NCBI RefSeq assembly: GCF_003387475.1
Contig: NZ_QUNO01000007.1
Location: 481,257 to 545,256 of the forward strand
Direction: 5' to 3'
DNA from: Kutzneria buriramensis
GTDB taxonomy: Bacteria; Actinomycetota; Actinomycetes; Mycobacteriales; Pseudonocardiaceae
Length of the DNA stretch: 64,000 nucleotides
Both the position numbers and the translations under genes were made by a program. Position 1 is the stretch's first letter, and each line of letters begins with the position of its first letter. The notes beneath the pieces were generated by a model. That model was given only the letters and a program-made list of their open reading frames with translations. It ran no database searches and was not told the origin of the DNA. This document shows, piece after piece, positions 27,055 to 35,721 of this stretch.

Positions 27055-27545
27055 CTGAATCCTTGCGCGCGGAGTGGCAGTACCTCCGGCCGCGGTGCGA
27101 CCAGCGGGGCGGCGGTGACCAGCTGTGCGTGGCCCGGTGTTATCCGGACCGAGCGGACAGTAGCGCGCACAATCGATCGCATTCAAGAATGTCAACAATG
27201 TTCATGAACGTAAACGCCGACGGATCGATACTGCGCCCAAAACGGACGGCCGACGGCGGTGATTTTCACAATTATGAACGTTGTGCGAATTGGCAGGAAA
27301 GTTTACATACGATGAAATGTCGCAGGACTTGGCTGATCGGACTGGAATTTGAGGCCGGGGGAGTGGGCGACGATTCCGTGGGTCGATTCGGCTGGCCGTC
27401 GAGCCCCGTCCAGCAGGGGAAAGCCGGCGGCACCGGCCTGCGGGCCACCGGGCGTGAGCCGGTGCTGCCCCGTCACGCGCGATTAGCGCGTCACGCCGCA
27501 CCGTCGTCGCAAGACCTCGCGATCAGCGACGCGTGGGAGTGGCGG
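27055..27545 (-). promoter_or_regulatory. AT-richer 5' region of the PL14 gene
   Basis: About 490 bp without a gene. It is visibly AT-richer than its surroundings between ~27180 and 27330. Contains the palindrome GTTCATGAAC (27200-27209) and a second related ACGTTCAT-type site near 27272-27280 read on the minus strand, plus a minus-strand TTGACA (27189-27194). These suit a regulated promoter for the secreted protein. No -10 element is certain. Confidence 0.45.
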
Positions 27546-28322
27546 TCAGGATTTAGGAAATGACACCGGCTCGCTGTGCGCCCGATTGTTCACGCCGAGC
27601 GCCTGCACGGCCCGTCGTCCCGAGGTCGCGAGCAGCGAGGCGTCCGAGCCGACACCGACGAATCGGAAGCCCTCGTCGGCATAGCGTCGGGCGGTGACCG
27701 CGTCGGGCGCCAGGATGCCGGCCGGAATCCCGGTCGCGAGAACGCGTTTCAGGGCATTGCGGAACACCGGCGCGGAGGTGTCGCCGGGAACGCCGAGGTC
27801 ATGGGAGAGATCGCGCGGGCCGACGAAGAGCACGTCTATGCCGTCCACCGCGGCGATCTCCTCGATCTGCGCGATGGCGTCCCGGCTCTCCACCTGGATG
27901 ACGCACAGGCCCGGTTCGGCGTCCAGCATCTCCGGCCGCAGACCGAATCCGCACGCCCGGTTGTAGGTCGCCACACCGCGATCGCCCGACGGCGGGTACC
28001 ACATGTGCCGCACGGCCTGTCTCGCCTCGGCCGCCGAATCCAGGCGCGGCACCATCACGCCGGCCGCGCCGAGGTCGAGGGCGCGGCCGGCGCGGATGCG
28101 CTCGCCGGACTCCACCCGCACCAGCACCGGCACGCCATGAGCCTGGGCCGCCAACTGCTGCGGCAGGAACGCGCTGGCGTCGCCACCGCCGTGTTCCAGA
28201 TCCACCAACAGCCAGTCGAACCCGGCCAGCGCGCACACCTCCGCCGCCAGCGCCGATCCCAGACCGAGGAACGTGCCGAACACGGCATCGCCGGCCAGGA
28301 GGCGACGGCGCAGGGCACTCAT
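27546..28322 (-). CDS. HpcH/HpaI-type class II pyruvate aldolase
   Basis: 258 residues, the normal family length. Motifs: VFGTFLGLGS, DWLLVDLEHG (catalytic His), LVRVESGERI, GAAGVMVPRLDSAAEA, CVIQVESRDAI (metal Glu), FVGPRDLSHDLG (metal Asp). The family cleaves 2-keto-3-deoxy or 4-hydroxy-2-oxo acids to pyruvate plus an aldehyde, for example 5-keto-4-deoxyglucarate to tartronate semialdehyde. It is second in an operon with a beta-hydroxyacid dehydrogenase (ATGA overlap), the classic GarL/GarR-type pairing of uronate/aldarate breakdown. Confidence 0.85.
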   Translation of the reverse strand: MSALRRRLLAGDAVFGTFLGLGSALAAEVCALAGFDWLLVDLEHGGGDASAFLPQQLAAQAHGVPVLVRVESGERIRAGRALDLGAAGVMVPRLDSAAEARQAVRHMWYPPSGDRGVATYNRACGFGLRPEMLDAEPGLCVIQVESRDAIAQIEEIAAVDGIDVLFVGPRDLSHDLGVPGDTSAPVFRNALKRVLATGIPAGILAPDAVTARRYADEGFRFVGVGSDASLLATSGRRAVQALGVNNRAHSEPVSFPKS

Positions 28323-29191
28323 CGCGTCCGCCCGGACAGCGCCTCAACCAGTTTCAGCAGCGCCGTGTGGTCCAGCGCGCCGTCGCCTCGCGCGCGTACG
28401 GCGGCCATCAACTGGGCGACCACCGCGCCCAGCGGCACGACGACTCCCGCGTCCCGCGCGACTTCCAGCCCGATGCCGAGGTCCTTGTGGTGCAGGTCGA
28501 CGCGGAAGCCGGGCTCGTACCGGCGGGCGAGCATCGACTCGGCGCGTCGGTCGATGATCCGGTTGCCGGCGAGGCCGCCGCCCAGCACCCGAAGCCCGGC
28601 TTCCACGTCCACGCCCGTCGCGTCGAGCAGCACGATGGCCTCGGCGACCAGTTCGATGGTGCCGGCCACGACGAGTTGGTTGGCCGCCTTGACGGTCTGC
28701 CCGGCGCCGTCCGGGCCGACGTGTTCGATGGTGGTGCCCAGCGCGTCGAGCACCGGACGGGCTCGCCCGAAGGCTTCGGGCGAGCCGCCGACCATGATCG
28801 ACAGTGTGGCGTCGATCGCCCCCTGCTCGCCGCCGGACACGGGCGCGTCCAGGGTGCGGATGCCGCGCGCGGCGAACGTGTGGGCGACGGCGACGGAGGT
28901 CTGCGGACGCACGGTGCTCATGTCGATGTAGAGGGCGTCAGGCTGTGCGGCCGGCAAGATCTCGCCCAGTGCGACCTGCTCGACGTCCGGTGAGTCCGGC
29001 AGCATCGTGATGATCACGTCGGCGTCGCGCACGGCGTCGGCGACGGTCGACGCCGCCCCGCCACCCGCCGCGACGAGGCGTTGAACGGCCGCCCGGCTCC
29101 GGTTGTGGCCGGTGACGGCGTGGCCGGCCTTGACCAGGTTGGCCGCCATCGGGCCGCCCATGATCCCCAGTCCGATGAACCCGATTCGCAT
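28319..29191 (-). CDS. Beta-hydroxyacid dehydrogenase, tartronate-semialdehyde-reductase-like
   Basis: 290 residues from ATG 29191 with AGGAGG upstream. Rossmann motif IGFIGLGIMGGPMAANLVKAGH (~3-24), substrate loop DAPVSGGEQGA (~118-128), and catalytic Lys in GAGQTVKAANQLVV (~170). These are the hallmarks of 3-hydroxyisobutyrate/tartronate-semialdehyde reductases. Coupled to the aldolase, it would reduce the semialdehyde released. With the PL14 protein next door this suggests a uronic-acid salvage route, by inference. Confidence 0.87.
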   Translation of the reverse strand: MRIGFIGLGIMGGPMAANLVKAGHAVTGHNRSRAAVQRLVAAGGGAASTVADAVRDADVIITMLPDSPDVEQVALGEILPAAQPDALYIDMSTVRPQTSVAVAHTFAARGIRTLDAPVSGGEQGAIDATLSIMVGGSPEAFGRARPVLDALGTTIEHVGPDGAGQTVKAANQLVVAGTIELVAEAIVLLDATGVDVEAGLRVLGGGLAGNRIIDRRAESMLARRYEPGFRVDLHHKDLGIGLEVARDAGVVVPLGAVVAQLMAAVRARGDGALDHTALLKLVEALSGRTR

Positions 29192-29284
29192 TGGCCCTCC
29201 TCCTGCGGCGGCAGTCGACCGTCTCACGCGGCGGACCCCTTAGACCCACCAGCATCACACCCGATTCAGAACCGTGACCAGGAT

Positions 29285-29779
29285 TCATGTACGCGCACGG
29301 ATGTTCCGCCGAACGGCGCACATGCCCGTCGTGGTTGGTCCACTGCCCATCGCTGTCCGCAGTGGACACGCGGACAGGAGCGGCTCACCCGCGCCTGCCG
29401 ACCCGCGCTGCGGAAAGCCACACCGCCGAACACGTCCGAGGGCCAATGGACACCCAGATAGGCCCGGCTGAATCCGACAGCGGCGGCTCCCCGCCACGAC
29501 GATCAACCGGTACCGGGTGGGGAAGCGCCGGGCCAGCACGAAAACGGCCACACCGGCCGCCGGTGTCGCACCGGTGGTGTGCCCCGAGGGAAACGACAAG
29601 CCGGACGCGCGAACTGCCCAGTCGGCGACCGGTGGCCGCGCGCGGGCCGCCAGATCCGAGATCAAGGTCCGTGACACGATTCCGGCAACCAGCAGCATCA
29701 CGGGAACGAGCAGTCCGTCACCCTGATCGACCACCAACTCGACCGCCTCTTCACCACACCACCCAACACCGAAACACAT
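29285..29779 (-). pseudogene. PAP2-family phosphatase, frameshifted
   Basis: The minus strand shows PAP2 motif 1 (DLAARARPPVADW) and motif 2 (SFPSGHTTGA), with membrane helices around them. After RYRLIVVAG the frame is lost. Motif 3 continues in another frame (VHWPSDVFGGV at ~29420-29452). At least one indel near 29470 separates them, so the gene is dead. It would have been a membrane lipid-phosphate phosphatase. Confidence 0.65.
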
Positions 29780-30276
29780 CGGTAGAGCAGCACAACGGTC
29801 GAGCTTGCCTCACCTTCCAAACGTAGAGCCCGAGCCGTCCGTCCGTAGGATCGGCGAGCCCGCCGCTCGACAGCAACAGGCAGCCGAGGAGTCATACCCG
29901 CTGATCGGCATGAGCGGATGGTGCCAAGCAAGCTCCTCGTCCGGAGCTGCCTGCGAGACCCAGGTTCAACGGGACCAAGTAACGCGTCGGGGACATTGCT
30001 TGAGGCGGCAGGAATCTGGGCGCGTTCATCTGTACACGACTGAGCAAGCGACTCAGTACGCCGGCACGGCCCGAAGGCATACCTCCGACGACTCGGACTC
30101 GTGCCCCCAGAGTAGTCCTGGCCGGCGGGAGGTTCATCTGCCCGAGGGGCCCCACCATGACGGCTGCCGCAGGTCGGGCTGGCCATCGTGGCGCGGCTGC
30201 CTGCGCACCGGCGAGGAGTCGTGCGACGTCCCGCACGGGCCCAAGCAGCCCGATCTCGCCGGCGTGCCGGACTGAC
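29780..30276. other. Gene-free stretch
   Basis: Frames are open on both strands but without recognisable domains, ribosome sites or consistent third-position GC. I see no RNA gene or IS end. It separates the dead phosphatase from the TetR/aldo-keto reductase pair. Confidence 0.4.
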
Positions 30277-30867
30277 TCACCCGGGCCGACGGCCGCCGTA
30301 GCGGAGGCCGTCGATGAGCAGCCCGACCATCTGTCGGCTGTGGTCGACGCCCCGGTCGGGCACGGGCTGACAGAGCGACGCGATGGCACGCAGCAGATCC
30401 TCGGCGGCGACGTCGTCGCGGATGGAGCCGTCGGCGGCCGCGGCGTCGAGCAAGGACTGGAGCGTGGGGCCGAGGCGGGCCATGAAGTACTCGGGCAGAC
30501 CCTGGAAGGCCGGGTCGCCCGAGTGCAGCGCCGACGCGAGCCCCCGCTTGGTGTGCAGCAGCTCGCCGAACCGCTCGACCCACTTCGCCAGCGCCACCAC
30601 CGGCTCGTGCTCGGCGCTGAGCGCCGGCCCGGTCTCGGCCACCGAGTCGATGCCACTGCGCACGACCGCCTTCACCAGGTCCGAGCGCTGTGGGAAGTGC
30701 CGGTACAGCGTGCCGATCCCGACGCCGGCCAGGTCGGTGATCTCCTTGGCCGGCGCGTCCACGCCGGAGGTCGCGAAGACCTTACGCGCGGCTTCGAGCA
30801 GGGCTTCGGTGTTGCGCTGGGCGTCGGCCCGCCGGCGTCGCCCGCTCGGGCTGATGTCCTGGGTCAC
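30277..30867 (-). CDS. TetR-family repressor, divergent from aldo/keto reductase
   Basis: 196 residues from GTG 30867 (AGGTGGAG upstream). Helix-turn-helix AKEITDLAGVGIGTLYRHFPQRSDLV at ~46-71, then helical effector domain. Divergent from the reductase, with an 8-bp inverted repeat between them. Autoregulation plus repression of the reductase is the usual logic. Confidence 0.88.
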   Translation of the reverse strand: MTQDISPSGRRRRADAQRNTEALLEAARKVFATSGVDAPAKEITDLAGVGIGTLYRHFPQRSDLVKAVVRSGIDSVAETGPALSAEHEPVVALAKWVERFGELLHTKRGLASALHSGDPAFQGLPEYFMARLGPTLQSLLDAAAADGSIRDDVAAEDLLRAIASLCQPVPDRGVDHSRQMVGLLIDGLRYGGRRPG

Positions 30868-30880
30868 TGCTCCACCTCGC

Positions 30881-30927
30881 TTGCGTAACCGGAAAGCCAT
30901 TCCGTATAGTTCCGGAACAGCTTTCCG
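30881..30927. promoter_or_regulatory. Promoter and operator between tetR and aldo/keto reductase
   Basis: On the plus strand TTGCGT (30881-30886) and TATAGT (30905-30910) are 18 bp apart, a good vegetative-type promoter for the reductase. The repeat CGGAAAGC (30890-30897) / GCTTTCCG (30920-30927) is perfect and straddles the -10 element, so a bound repressor would block transcription. Confidence 0.6.
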
Positions 30928-30985
30928 CTTACCTTCAGGGTAGGGCATCCCCGCGGGATGCCGCCCGCCACTCGGGAGTCGCGCC

Positions 30986-32008
30986 ATGCAGTACCGAACG
31001 CTCGGCCGCACCGGCATCAAGGTCAGCCCCTACGCCCTCGGCGCACTCATGTTCGCCACCGCCGTCGGCAACCCCGATCCCGACGACGCGGCCCGCGTCA
31101 TCCACCGCGCCCTGGACGCCGGCATCAACTTCGTCGACACCGCCGACGTCTACGGCGACTCGGAGGAGGTCGTCGGCCGGGCCCTCAAGGGCCGCCGCGA
31201 CGACGTCGTGCTCGCCACCAAGTTCAGCCGCCCCACCGGGCAGGACCCCAACCACCAGGGCGCCTCCCGGCGCTGGATCGTCACGGCGGTGGAGAACTCC
31301 CTGCGCCGCCTGCAAACCGATCACATCGACCTGTACCAACTGCACCGCCCGGACCCGGACACCGACTTCGAGGAGACCCTGTCCGCGCTGACCGACCTGA
31401 TCCGCTGCGGCAAGGTCCGCGCCATCGGCACCTCCGGGCTGCCCGCGTCCGACATCGTGGAGGCCCAGTGGGTCGCCGAGCGGCGCGGCCTGGCCCGGCC
31501 GCACACCGAGCAGCCCGCCTACTCCCTGCTCAACCGCGGCGTCGAACGTGAGGTGCTGCCGGTGGCTCAGCGCTACGGCATGGGCACGCTGGTCTGGGGC
31601 CCGCTGGGCCAGGGCCTGCTCACCGGTCGCGTCCGCAAGGACGGTCCCAACGACCTGCGCCGTGCGCACATGTTCCAGCACCTCAACGACCAGCGGCGCC
31701 TGGACGTCGTCGAGCAGCTCATCCCGGTCGCCGCCGAGGCCGGCCTGCCCATGACCCACCTGGCGATGGCTTTTGTCATCGCGCATCCCGGCGTCACCAG
31801 CGCGTTGCTCGGGCCCCGCACCATGGCCCACCTCGACGACCTGCTCGCCGGCGTCGACGTCGCCCTCTCCGACGACATCCTCGACCGCATCGACGAGATC
31901 GTCCCGCCCGGCACCGACATCGGTCGTCTCGACCAGGAGTACCGTCCACCGGCCATCGCCACCCCGGGCCGGCGTCGCCGCCCCGCGGCCGAGCGCTCCG
32001 CCGCCTGA
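30986..32008 (+). CDS. Aldo/keto reductase
   Basis: 340 residues, a (beta/alpha)8 AKR. Catalytic tetrad visible: D51 and Y56 in DTADVYGDSE, K79 in LATKF, H120 in YQLHRPD. The NADPH-binding region near the C-terminus includes SALLGPRTMAHLDD. Closest in style to the YajO/YhdN-type reductases of aldehydes and ketones. Controlled, by position, by the divergent TetR. Confidence 0.9.
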   Translation: MQYRTLGRTGIKVSPYALGALMFATAVGNPDPDDAARVIHRALDAGINFVDTADVYGDSEEVVGRALKGRRDDVVLATKFSRPTGQDPNHQGASRRWIVTAVENSLRRLQTDHIDLYQLHRPDPDTDFEETLSALTDLIRCGKVRAIGTSGLPASDIVEAQWVAERRGLARPHTEQPAYSLLNRGVEREVLPVAQRYGMGTLVWGPLGQGLLTGRVRKDGPNDLRRAHMFQHLNDQRRLDVVEQLIPVAAEAGLPMTHLAMAFVIAHPGVTSALLGPRTMAHLDDLLAGVDVALSDDILDRIDEIVPPGTDIGRLDQEYRPPAIATPGRRRRPAAERSAA

Positions 32009-32078
32009 CCGTCGACAGCTCGCCGGCGTCGCGACCTGATTGATGCGTTGTCGCCCGTCGGTAGCAGCATTGTGAAGG

Positions 32079-32211
32079 TCAGGTGGGCAGTCCCAGGATC
32101 CGTACGATGCGTTCGGCGGCGGCGCCCACGGTCAGGAAGTCGTCTCCCAGTGGTTCGACGACGAGCCGCCTGACGTTGGCGATGTGGTTGGGGGCCGCGG
32201 ATTCCAGTGCC
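32079..32211 (-). pseudogene. C-terminal fragment of an unidentified protein
   Basis: The minus strand reads ESAAPNHIANVRRLVV, then PLGDDFLTVGAAAERI, then RILGLPT and stop (TGA at 32079-32081). Good codon bias, but the 5' part is missing: the frame loses similarity-like character at ~32211, exactly where an opposite-strand fragment begins. Family unknown. Confidence 0.4.
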
Positions 32212-32416
32212 AACGGGTTACTGCAGCGACGGCACGTGGGTCTGGCCGGACGCGACCCTCTACTACCTGGAGCGGCACGGACTGGCGCCGGACCCGGAGT
32301 TTCGCGTGCACATCAAGCGGGCCGGCGCCCCGCCCGCGACGCTGTCCCGCCTCCAGCGGCACGTGGCCCTGGACGCGTTGCTGGACCGTCAGCCGCGGCT
32401 GGACTTCCCACGGTGA
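32207..32416 (+). pseudogene. C-terminal fragment of a conserved hypothetical protein
   Basis: Reads GYCSDGTWVWPDATLYYLERHG, then PEFRVHIKRAG and LDALLDRQPRLDFPR, ending TGA at 32414-32416. The composition and Trp/Tyr pattern look like a real protein C-terminus. There is no ribosome site or plausible start; the sequence is joined at ~32211 to the opposite-strand fragment. A 19-bp GC hairpin follows the stop. Confidence 0.4.
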
Positions 32417-32417
32417 C

Positions 32418-32436
32418 GAGCCGGGCCACCCGGCTC
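32418..32436. terminator. GC-rich hairpin
   Basis: GAGCCGG (32418-32424) and CCGGCTC pair around a short loop, directly after the TGA of the upstream fragment. Probably the original terminator of that gene. Confidence 0.4.
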
Positions 32437-32722
32437 CGGCCGCCACCTGCGTCGTCCCGGTGGTTGCCGCACCCGCATCCGACAGTCGGCATGAGCGCGC
32501 ATCACAGGGCCACGTCGTCGCACAGGTTCGGTGAGACGGGCCAACTTCGATGAGACGACTTGCACCCCAACGGGTATCTCCTGGGCATGCCGACTTCTCG
32601 TTAGCCGGTTTCGTCGCCGGGCCTGTTCCGTCGGCCGAGCGATCATCCCTCAACTGAACAGGCGAGGGGCGAGCGTCAGCCGGCGAAGTTGTGTGCCACA
32701 ACGCCGCGCGATCACCCCGCGT

Positions 32723-33424
32723 TCAGTAGCCGACGGTGAAGCGGCGCTGCACGAAACGCGGAAGCTCGACTTCGTCGAGAACGGCGACGGCTGCATCTTC
32801 GGCGGATATGCGACTGCGACCCTCGGCATCCAGGACGGGTTGGTCGCCGCCGACCCGGAAACGGCCGGTGCGTTCGCCCGGGGCGATTTCCACGGCTGGA
32901 CTGAGGTAGGTCCAGCGCCGATTGGAGGTGCGATAGAGGTTCAGCGCGTCCCTGTGGCCGCGCATGGCCGCAGCATATTCCCTTGGCAGGCCGAAGCCGT
33001 CGATCGCGGCATTGAGCAGCGCGTCGGAGTCGGCGAACACCAGGCCGGGCTTGACTTCGAGACTAGCGGCGCCGCCGACGACGATGAGCCGGATCTGAGA
33101 ACGGCTTTCCAGTGCGGTCGGCAGCGCCGTGGCCGTCCGTGCGTAGATGCCGGGGTTGGCGATTGCCCGTGCCACGGCATCAGCGGGGTCGCTGGCGGCG
33201 TTGCCCGCGCCAAATGCACTGATCAGGACGTCGAGTCCGGGTAGGACCGCGGCGATACCACCGGCATCGGTGGCATCGACGTTCTTCCATCGGATGTCCG
33301 CACGATTGTCCTGAATACCAGAGACGTCGCGACTGAACGCCGTGACCTGGTGCCGGCGGTCGAGTGCCTCCGTGACGATTCGGCTGCCGATAGTGCCGGT
33401 GGCACCGATAACTCCGATTTGCAT
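32723..33424 (-). CDS. NAD(P)H-binding atypical SDR (NmrA/epimerase-like)
   Basis: 233 residues. Starts with the Rossmann motif MQIGVIGATGTIGSRIVTEALDRGH-like sequence (GATGTIG at ~7-13), then VDATD and LIVVGGAASLEV, as in the NAD(P)H-binding domain family near YwnB/HSCARG. No YxxxK site, so it may be a redox sensor or a reductase of unusual substrates. ATG at 33424 has an AGGAG-like site (AGGAGAATC upstream). Confidence 0.8.
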   Translation of the reverse strand: MQIGVIGATGTIGSRIVTEALDRRHQVTAFSRDVSGIQDNRADIRWKNVDATDAGGIAAVLPGLDVLISAFGAGNAASDPADAVARAIANPGIYARTATALPTALESRSQIRLIVVGGAASLEVKPGLVFADSDALLNAAIDGFGLPREYAAAMRGHRDALNLYRTSNRRWTYLSPAVEIAPGERTGRFRVGGDQPVLDAEGRSRISAEDAAVAVLDEVELPRFVQRRFTVGY

Positions 33425-33459
33425 GATTCTCCTGTTCGTGTGAAGATCTGGTCGATCTC

Positions 33460-33711
33460 CTATTCACACTGGCCTTCGCCGGCGTGCCGGCCTTGTTGGC
33501 GGACGCCGCAAAGGGTGGCTGCGATACGGAACAGCTGTGAGCGTTCCGGCGGCCAATTCTCCTGCCCGTCATGGTAGTCGAATGCACAACTGTAAATCTG
33601 CTGAATCATACAGTCGGCGGCGTCGGCTGAACCGAGCATGAGTTCGCAGAACAACCGCAGCTGTGCGTGCAGCGCGGCGTCGTGCTTGTCGGTGTTTCCC
33701 TGTTCGGCCAT
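33460..33711 (-). CDS. Small protein of unknown function downstream of the sigma factor
   Basis: 83 residues from ATG 33711, starting 12 bp after the sigma-factor stop. The first 60 residues (LHAQLRLFCELMLGSADAADCMIQQIYSCAF, ERSQLFRIAATLCG) have the spacing of ECF sigma region 2, in which an acidic helix pair follows a Leu/Arg helix. It might be a truncated sigma paralogue or a partner of the sigma factor. No homologue can be asserted. Confidence 0.5.
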   Translation of the reverse strand: MAEQGNTDKHDAALHAQLRLFCELMLGSADAADCMIQQIYSCAFDYHDGQENWPPERSQLFRIAATLCGVRQQGRHAGEGQCE

Positions 33712-33722
33712 GCGTTGCCTGG

Positions 33723-34685
33723 TCAGAGTCCGAACAGCGGAAACAGCCCGGAGCCGTGGAACGCCACGATCCGGCTGACGCCCTCGGCGGTGACCGTCAC
33801 TACGTGCAGCGCGTGTGGACGGTGCACACCGTCGTGGCCGCGGGCGTACACCGCGAACGCGGGCTGTCCATTGGCGGAGGTCGCGACCACTTTGACTGGA
33901 CCGATTATCCGCATCTGCCTGAGCAGGAAAGCCACGATGGTGTCGCGGCCTTCGAACCAGGTCGCGATCGGCGGCATTTCCCATCGCGCGTCTTCGGTCA
34001 GCACCGCGACGAGTTGATCGACATCCGCGGTTTCGAAGGCGGTGACGTAGCGGTCAAGCAGGGCTCGCTGCGCTTGTTCTGTGGGTTCGCTCAGGCCGTC
34101 CTCGCTGAGCGGGACCTGGGCGCGCGCTCGCTGCAGCGCGCTGTTGACGGCCGCTCCCGTCATCTGCAGCAGTTCCGCGACCTCGGTGGTCCGCCACTGC
34201 AACACGTCGCGCAGGATCAGCACGGCTCGCTGTCGCGGTGGCAGCTGTTGGAGTGCCCCGATCAGAGCGAGCCGCATGCTCTGCCGTTGCACCACGACGG
34301 TTGCCGGGTCGGTCGGCGAGGCGGTGAACAGGAGGTCGGGCATCGGCTGAAGCCACGGCACCTGCGAGGTCGGCTCGACCAGCCTGGCCTCCGGATCTGC
34401 CTCGGGGGAGCCGAGATCGGCGGGCAGCGGCCTGCGCCTGCTCTTTTCCAGCGCCTTGAAACACGCCCGGGTCGCGATGCGGTAGAGCCAGGTACGCAAT
34501 GATGATTGGCCCTTGAACCGGTCATATCCCCGCCAGGCGTCGAGATAGACGTCCTGAACCACTTCTTCGGCCTCATCGACCGACCCGAGCAGGCGGTAGC
34601 AGTACGCGAGCAGCTCGCGTCGGAACGGTTCGCTCAGCCGTCCGAAGTCCTCGTTGCCGGTCTGAGACTCAGTCATACTGTGCAT
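33723..34685 (-). CDS. SigG-like sigma-70 factor with SnoaL-type C-terminal domain
   Basis: 320 residues. Sigma region 2 (RELLAYCYRLLGSVDEAEEVVQDVYLDAWRG), region 4 (LQQLPPRQRAVLILRDVLQWRTTEVAELLQ), then from ~205 a SnoaL/NTF2-like domain (LLDRYVTAFETADVDQLVAVLTEDARWEMPP). This layout is that of the SigG/SigJ-type ECF groups, where the C-terminal domain modulates activity and no anti-sigma factor is needed. ATG at 34685 or 34676. Part of a minus-strand series of small genes. Confidence 0.88.
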   Translation of the reverse strand: MHSMTESQTGNEDFGRLSEPFRRELLAYCYRLLGSVDEAEEVVQDVYLDAWRGYDRFKGQSSLRTWLYRIATRACFKALEKSRRRPLPADLGSPEADPEARLVEPTSQVPWLQPMPDLLFTASPTDPATVVVQRQSMRLALIGALQQLPPRQRAVLILRDVLQWRTTEVAELLQMTGAAVNSALQRARAQVPLSEDGLSEPTEQAQRALLDRYVTAFETADVDQLVAVLTEDARWEMPPIATWFEGRDTIVAFLLRQMRIIGPVKVVATSANGQPAFAVYARGHDGVHRPHALHVVTVTAEGVSRIVAFHGSGLFPLFGL

Positions 34686-34929
34686 GATCCGCGCCCTGGG
34701 TCGGTGGTGCGGGGCTGACTGGGTGGCTCGGTCGGGCCGTCGTGGTGTCGCCGGCGTTGAGATGCGCGGGATGGGCGGCTTGCTCGACCTTCAGCCACGG
34801 CATCCGCATGCGGTCAGCGGCCACGGCGTCCCGGGCGCGGGTCAGGTCTTGCTCCTTCGCCAACAGCCGCAGGCGCGCGGCTTGCCGTTCCACTGGCGCA
34901 ACAGCCCAAGCTCGGTGCGTGCTGTTCAT
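34669..34929 (-). CDS. Truncated DUF899-like N-terminal fragment
   Basis: 86 residues from ATG 34929, overlapping the sigma-factor start by 17 bp. RLRLLAKEQDLTRARDAVAADRMRMPWLKVEQ matches the start of DUF899 thioredoxin-like proteins, which normally continue for ~200 residues. After KVEQ the sequence is low-complexity (Ala/Pro/Thr/His), so only the N-terminal helix survives. Probably a remnant, although it could still be translated. Confidence 0.5.
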   Translation of the reverse strand: MNSTHRAWAVAPVERQAARLRLLAKEQDLTRARDAVAADRMRMPWLKVEQAAHPAHLNAGDTTTARPSHPVSPAPPTQGADHAQYD

Positions 34930-34960
34930 CGCGATGTCCTTGTGTGGCAGGGAATTCGGC

Positions 34961-35668
34961 TCAACTGGCGGTGATGTCGGCCATGTCGATAGCGACCATG
35001 ACGATCTGGTCGTCGCCCATCGGGGCGTAGGCCCGTCGGGTGGCTGGGATGATGATGCCGTCGATGTCGCGGTAGTCGGCGGCGTCAAGCTGTGACTCGG
35101 TGCTCGGATCGACGATGTCGATGGTGAAGTCGTGGCGGCGCAGCAGCCCGTCCGGGCCGAAGCAGAACACCTGTTTGCGGGTGTGGGTCTTGATGTGGTC
35201 GGGGAAGGTCACGTTCAGCCGCCGCCAGGTTTCACCGTCGGCCTCGACGGGCGCGATCTCTTCGCAGACGAACCCCGGCCAAGTGAACAGGAACGGCGCG
35301 GTCAGGTACGTCCACAGTGCTTCACCGGTGAAGTACGCGAGATGTAGGTCATCCCACGGCGTCTGGAACTGGTGGCCATCGAACGACCGCTCCGGATCGT
35401 CGCGCGCGTCGACAACCGTGCCGACGGGTTGCTGCAGGACGACCCGGTCGGGCTGGAAGAGCGACCGACGGTTCTGACCGACGAAGTCCATGGTCAGCCG
35501 CTGCCGTGTCGTGTCCACCTCGAAGCGGACCTCCTTCAGCGCGTCAGCCTTTCCCTTGACCTGCCAGAAGGCCCCGGTGATGGCGGCGTCGACGCGGATC
35601 GCCCGGATCCGGTTCCACCGCTCCAAACCACCGTGCGCGGCGACCACGCTAGTGAGTAGGTCGTTCAC
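34961..35668 (-). CDS. Conserved hypothetical protein, possibly lipoprotein-carrier-like fold
   Basis: 235 residues. Begins LLTSVVAAHGGLERWNRIRAI, a pattern seen in outer-membrane-lipoprotein-sorting-like proteins, followed by alternating beta strands (VRFEVDTTRQRLTMDF, RRLNVTFPDHIKTHTRKQVFCFG, LRRHDFTIDIVD). No signal peptide or membrane helix. I infer a beta-rich lipid- or small-molecule-binding fold. Lies between an SDR and the DUF899 fragment on the same strand. Confidence 0.7.
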   Translation of the reverse strand: MNDLLTSVVAAHGGLERWNRIRAIRVDAAITGAFWQVKGKADALKEVRFEVDTTRQRLTMDFVGQNRRSLFQPDRVVLQQPVGTVVDARDDPERSFDGHQFQTPWDDLHLAYFTGEALWTYLTAPFLFTWPGFVCEEIAPVEADGETWRRLNVTFPDHIKTHTRKQVFCFGPDGLLRRHDFTIDIVDPSTESQLDAADYRDIDGIIIPATRRAYAPMGDDQIVMVAIDMADITAS

Positions 35669-35721
35669 TGCTTTGCTCCTCTGTTGGGGCCGCCCCGGCC
35701 GCCGTTATGGAGGCCGGGCGA

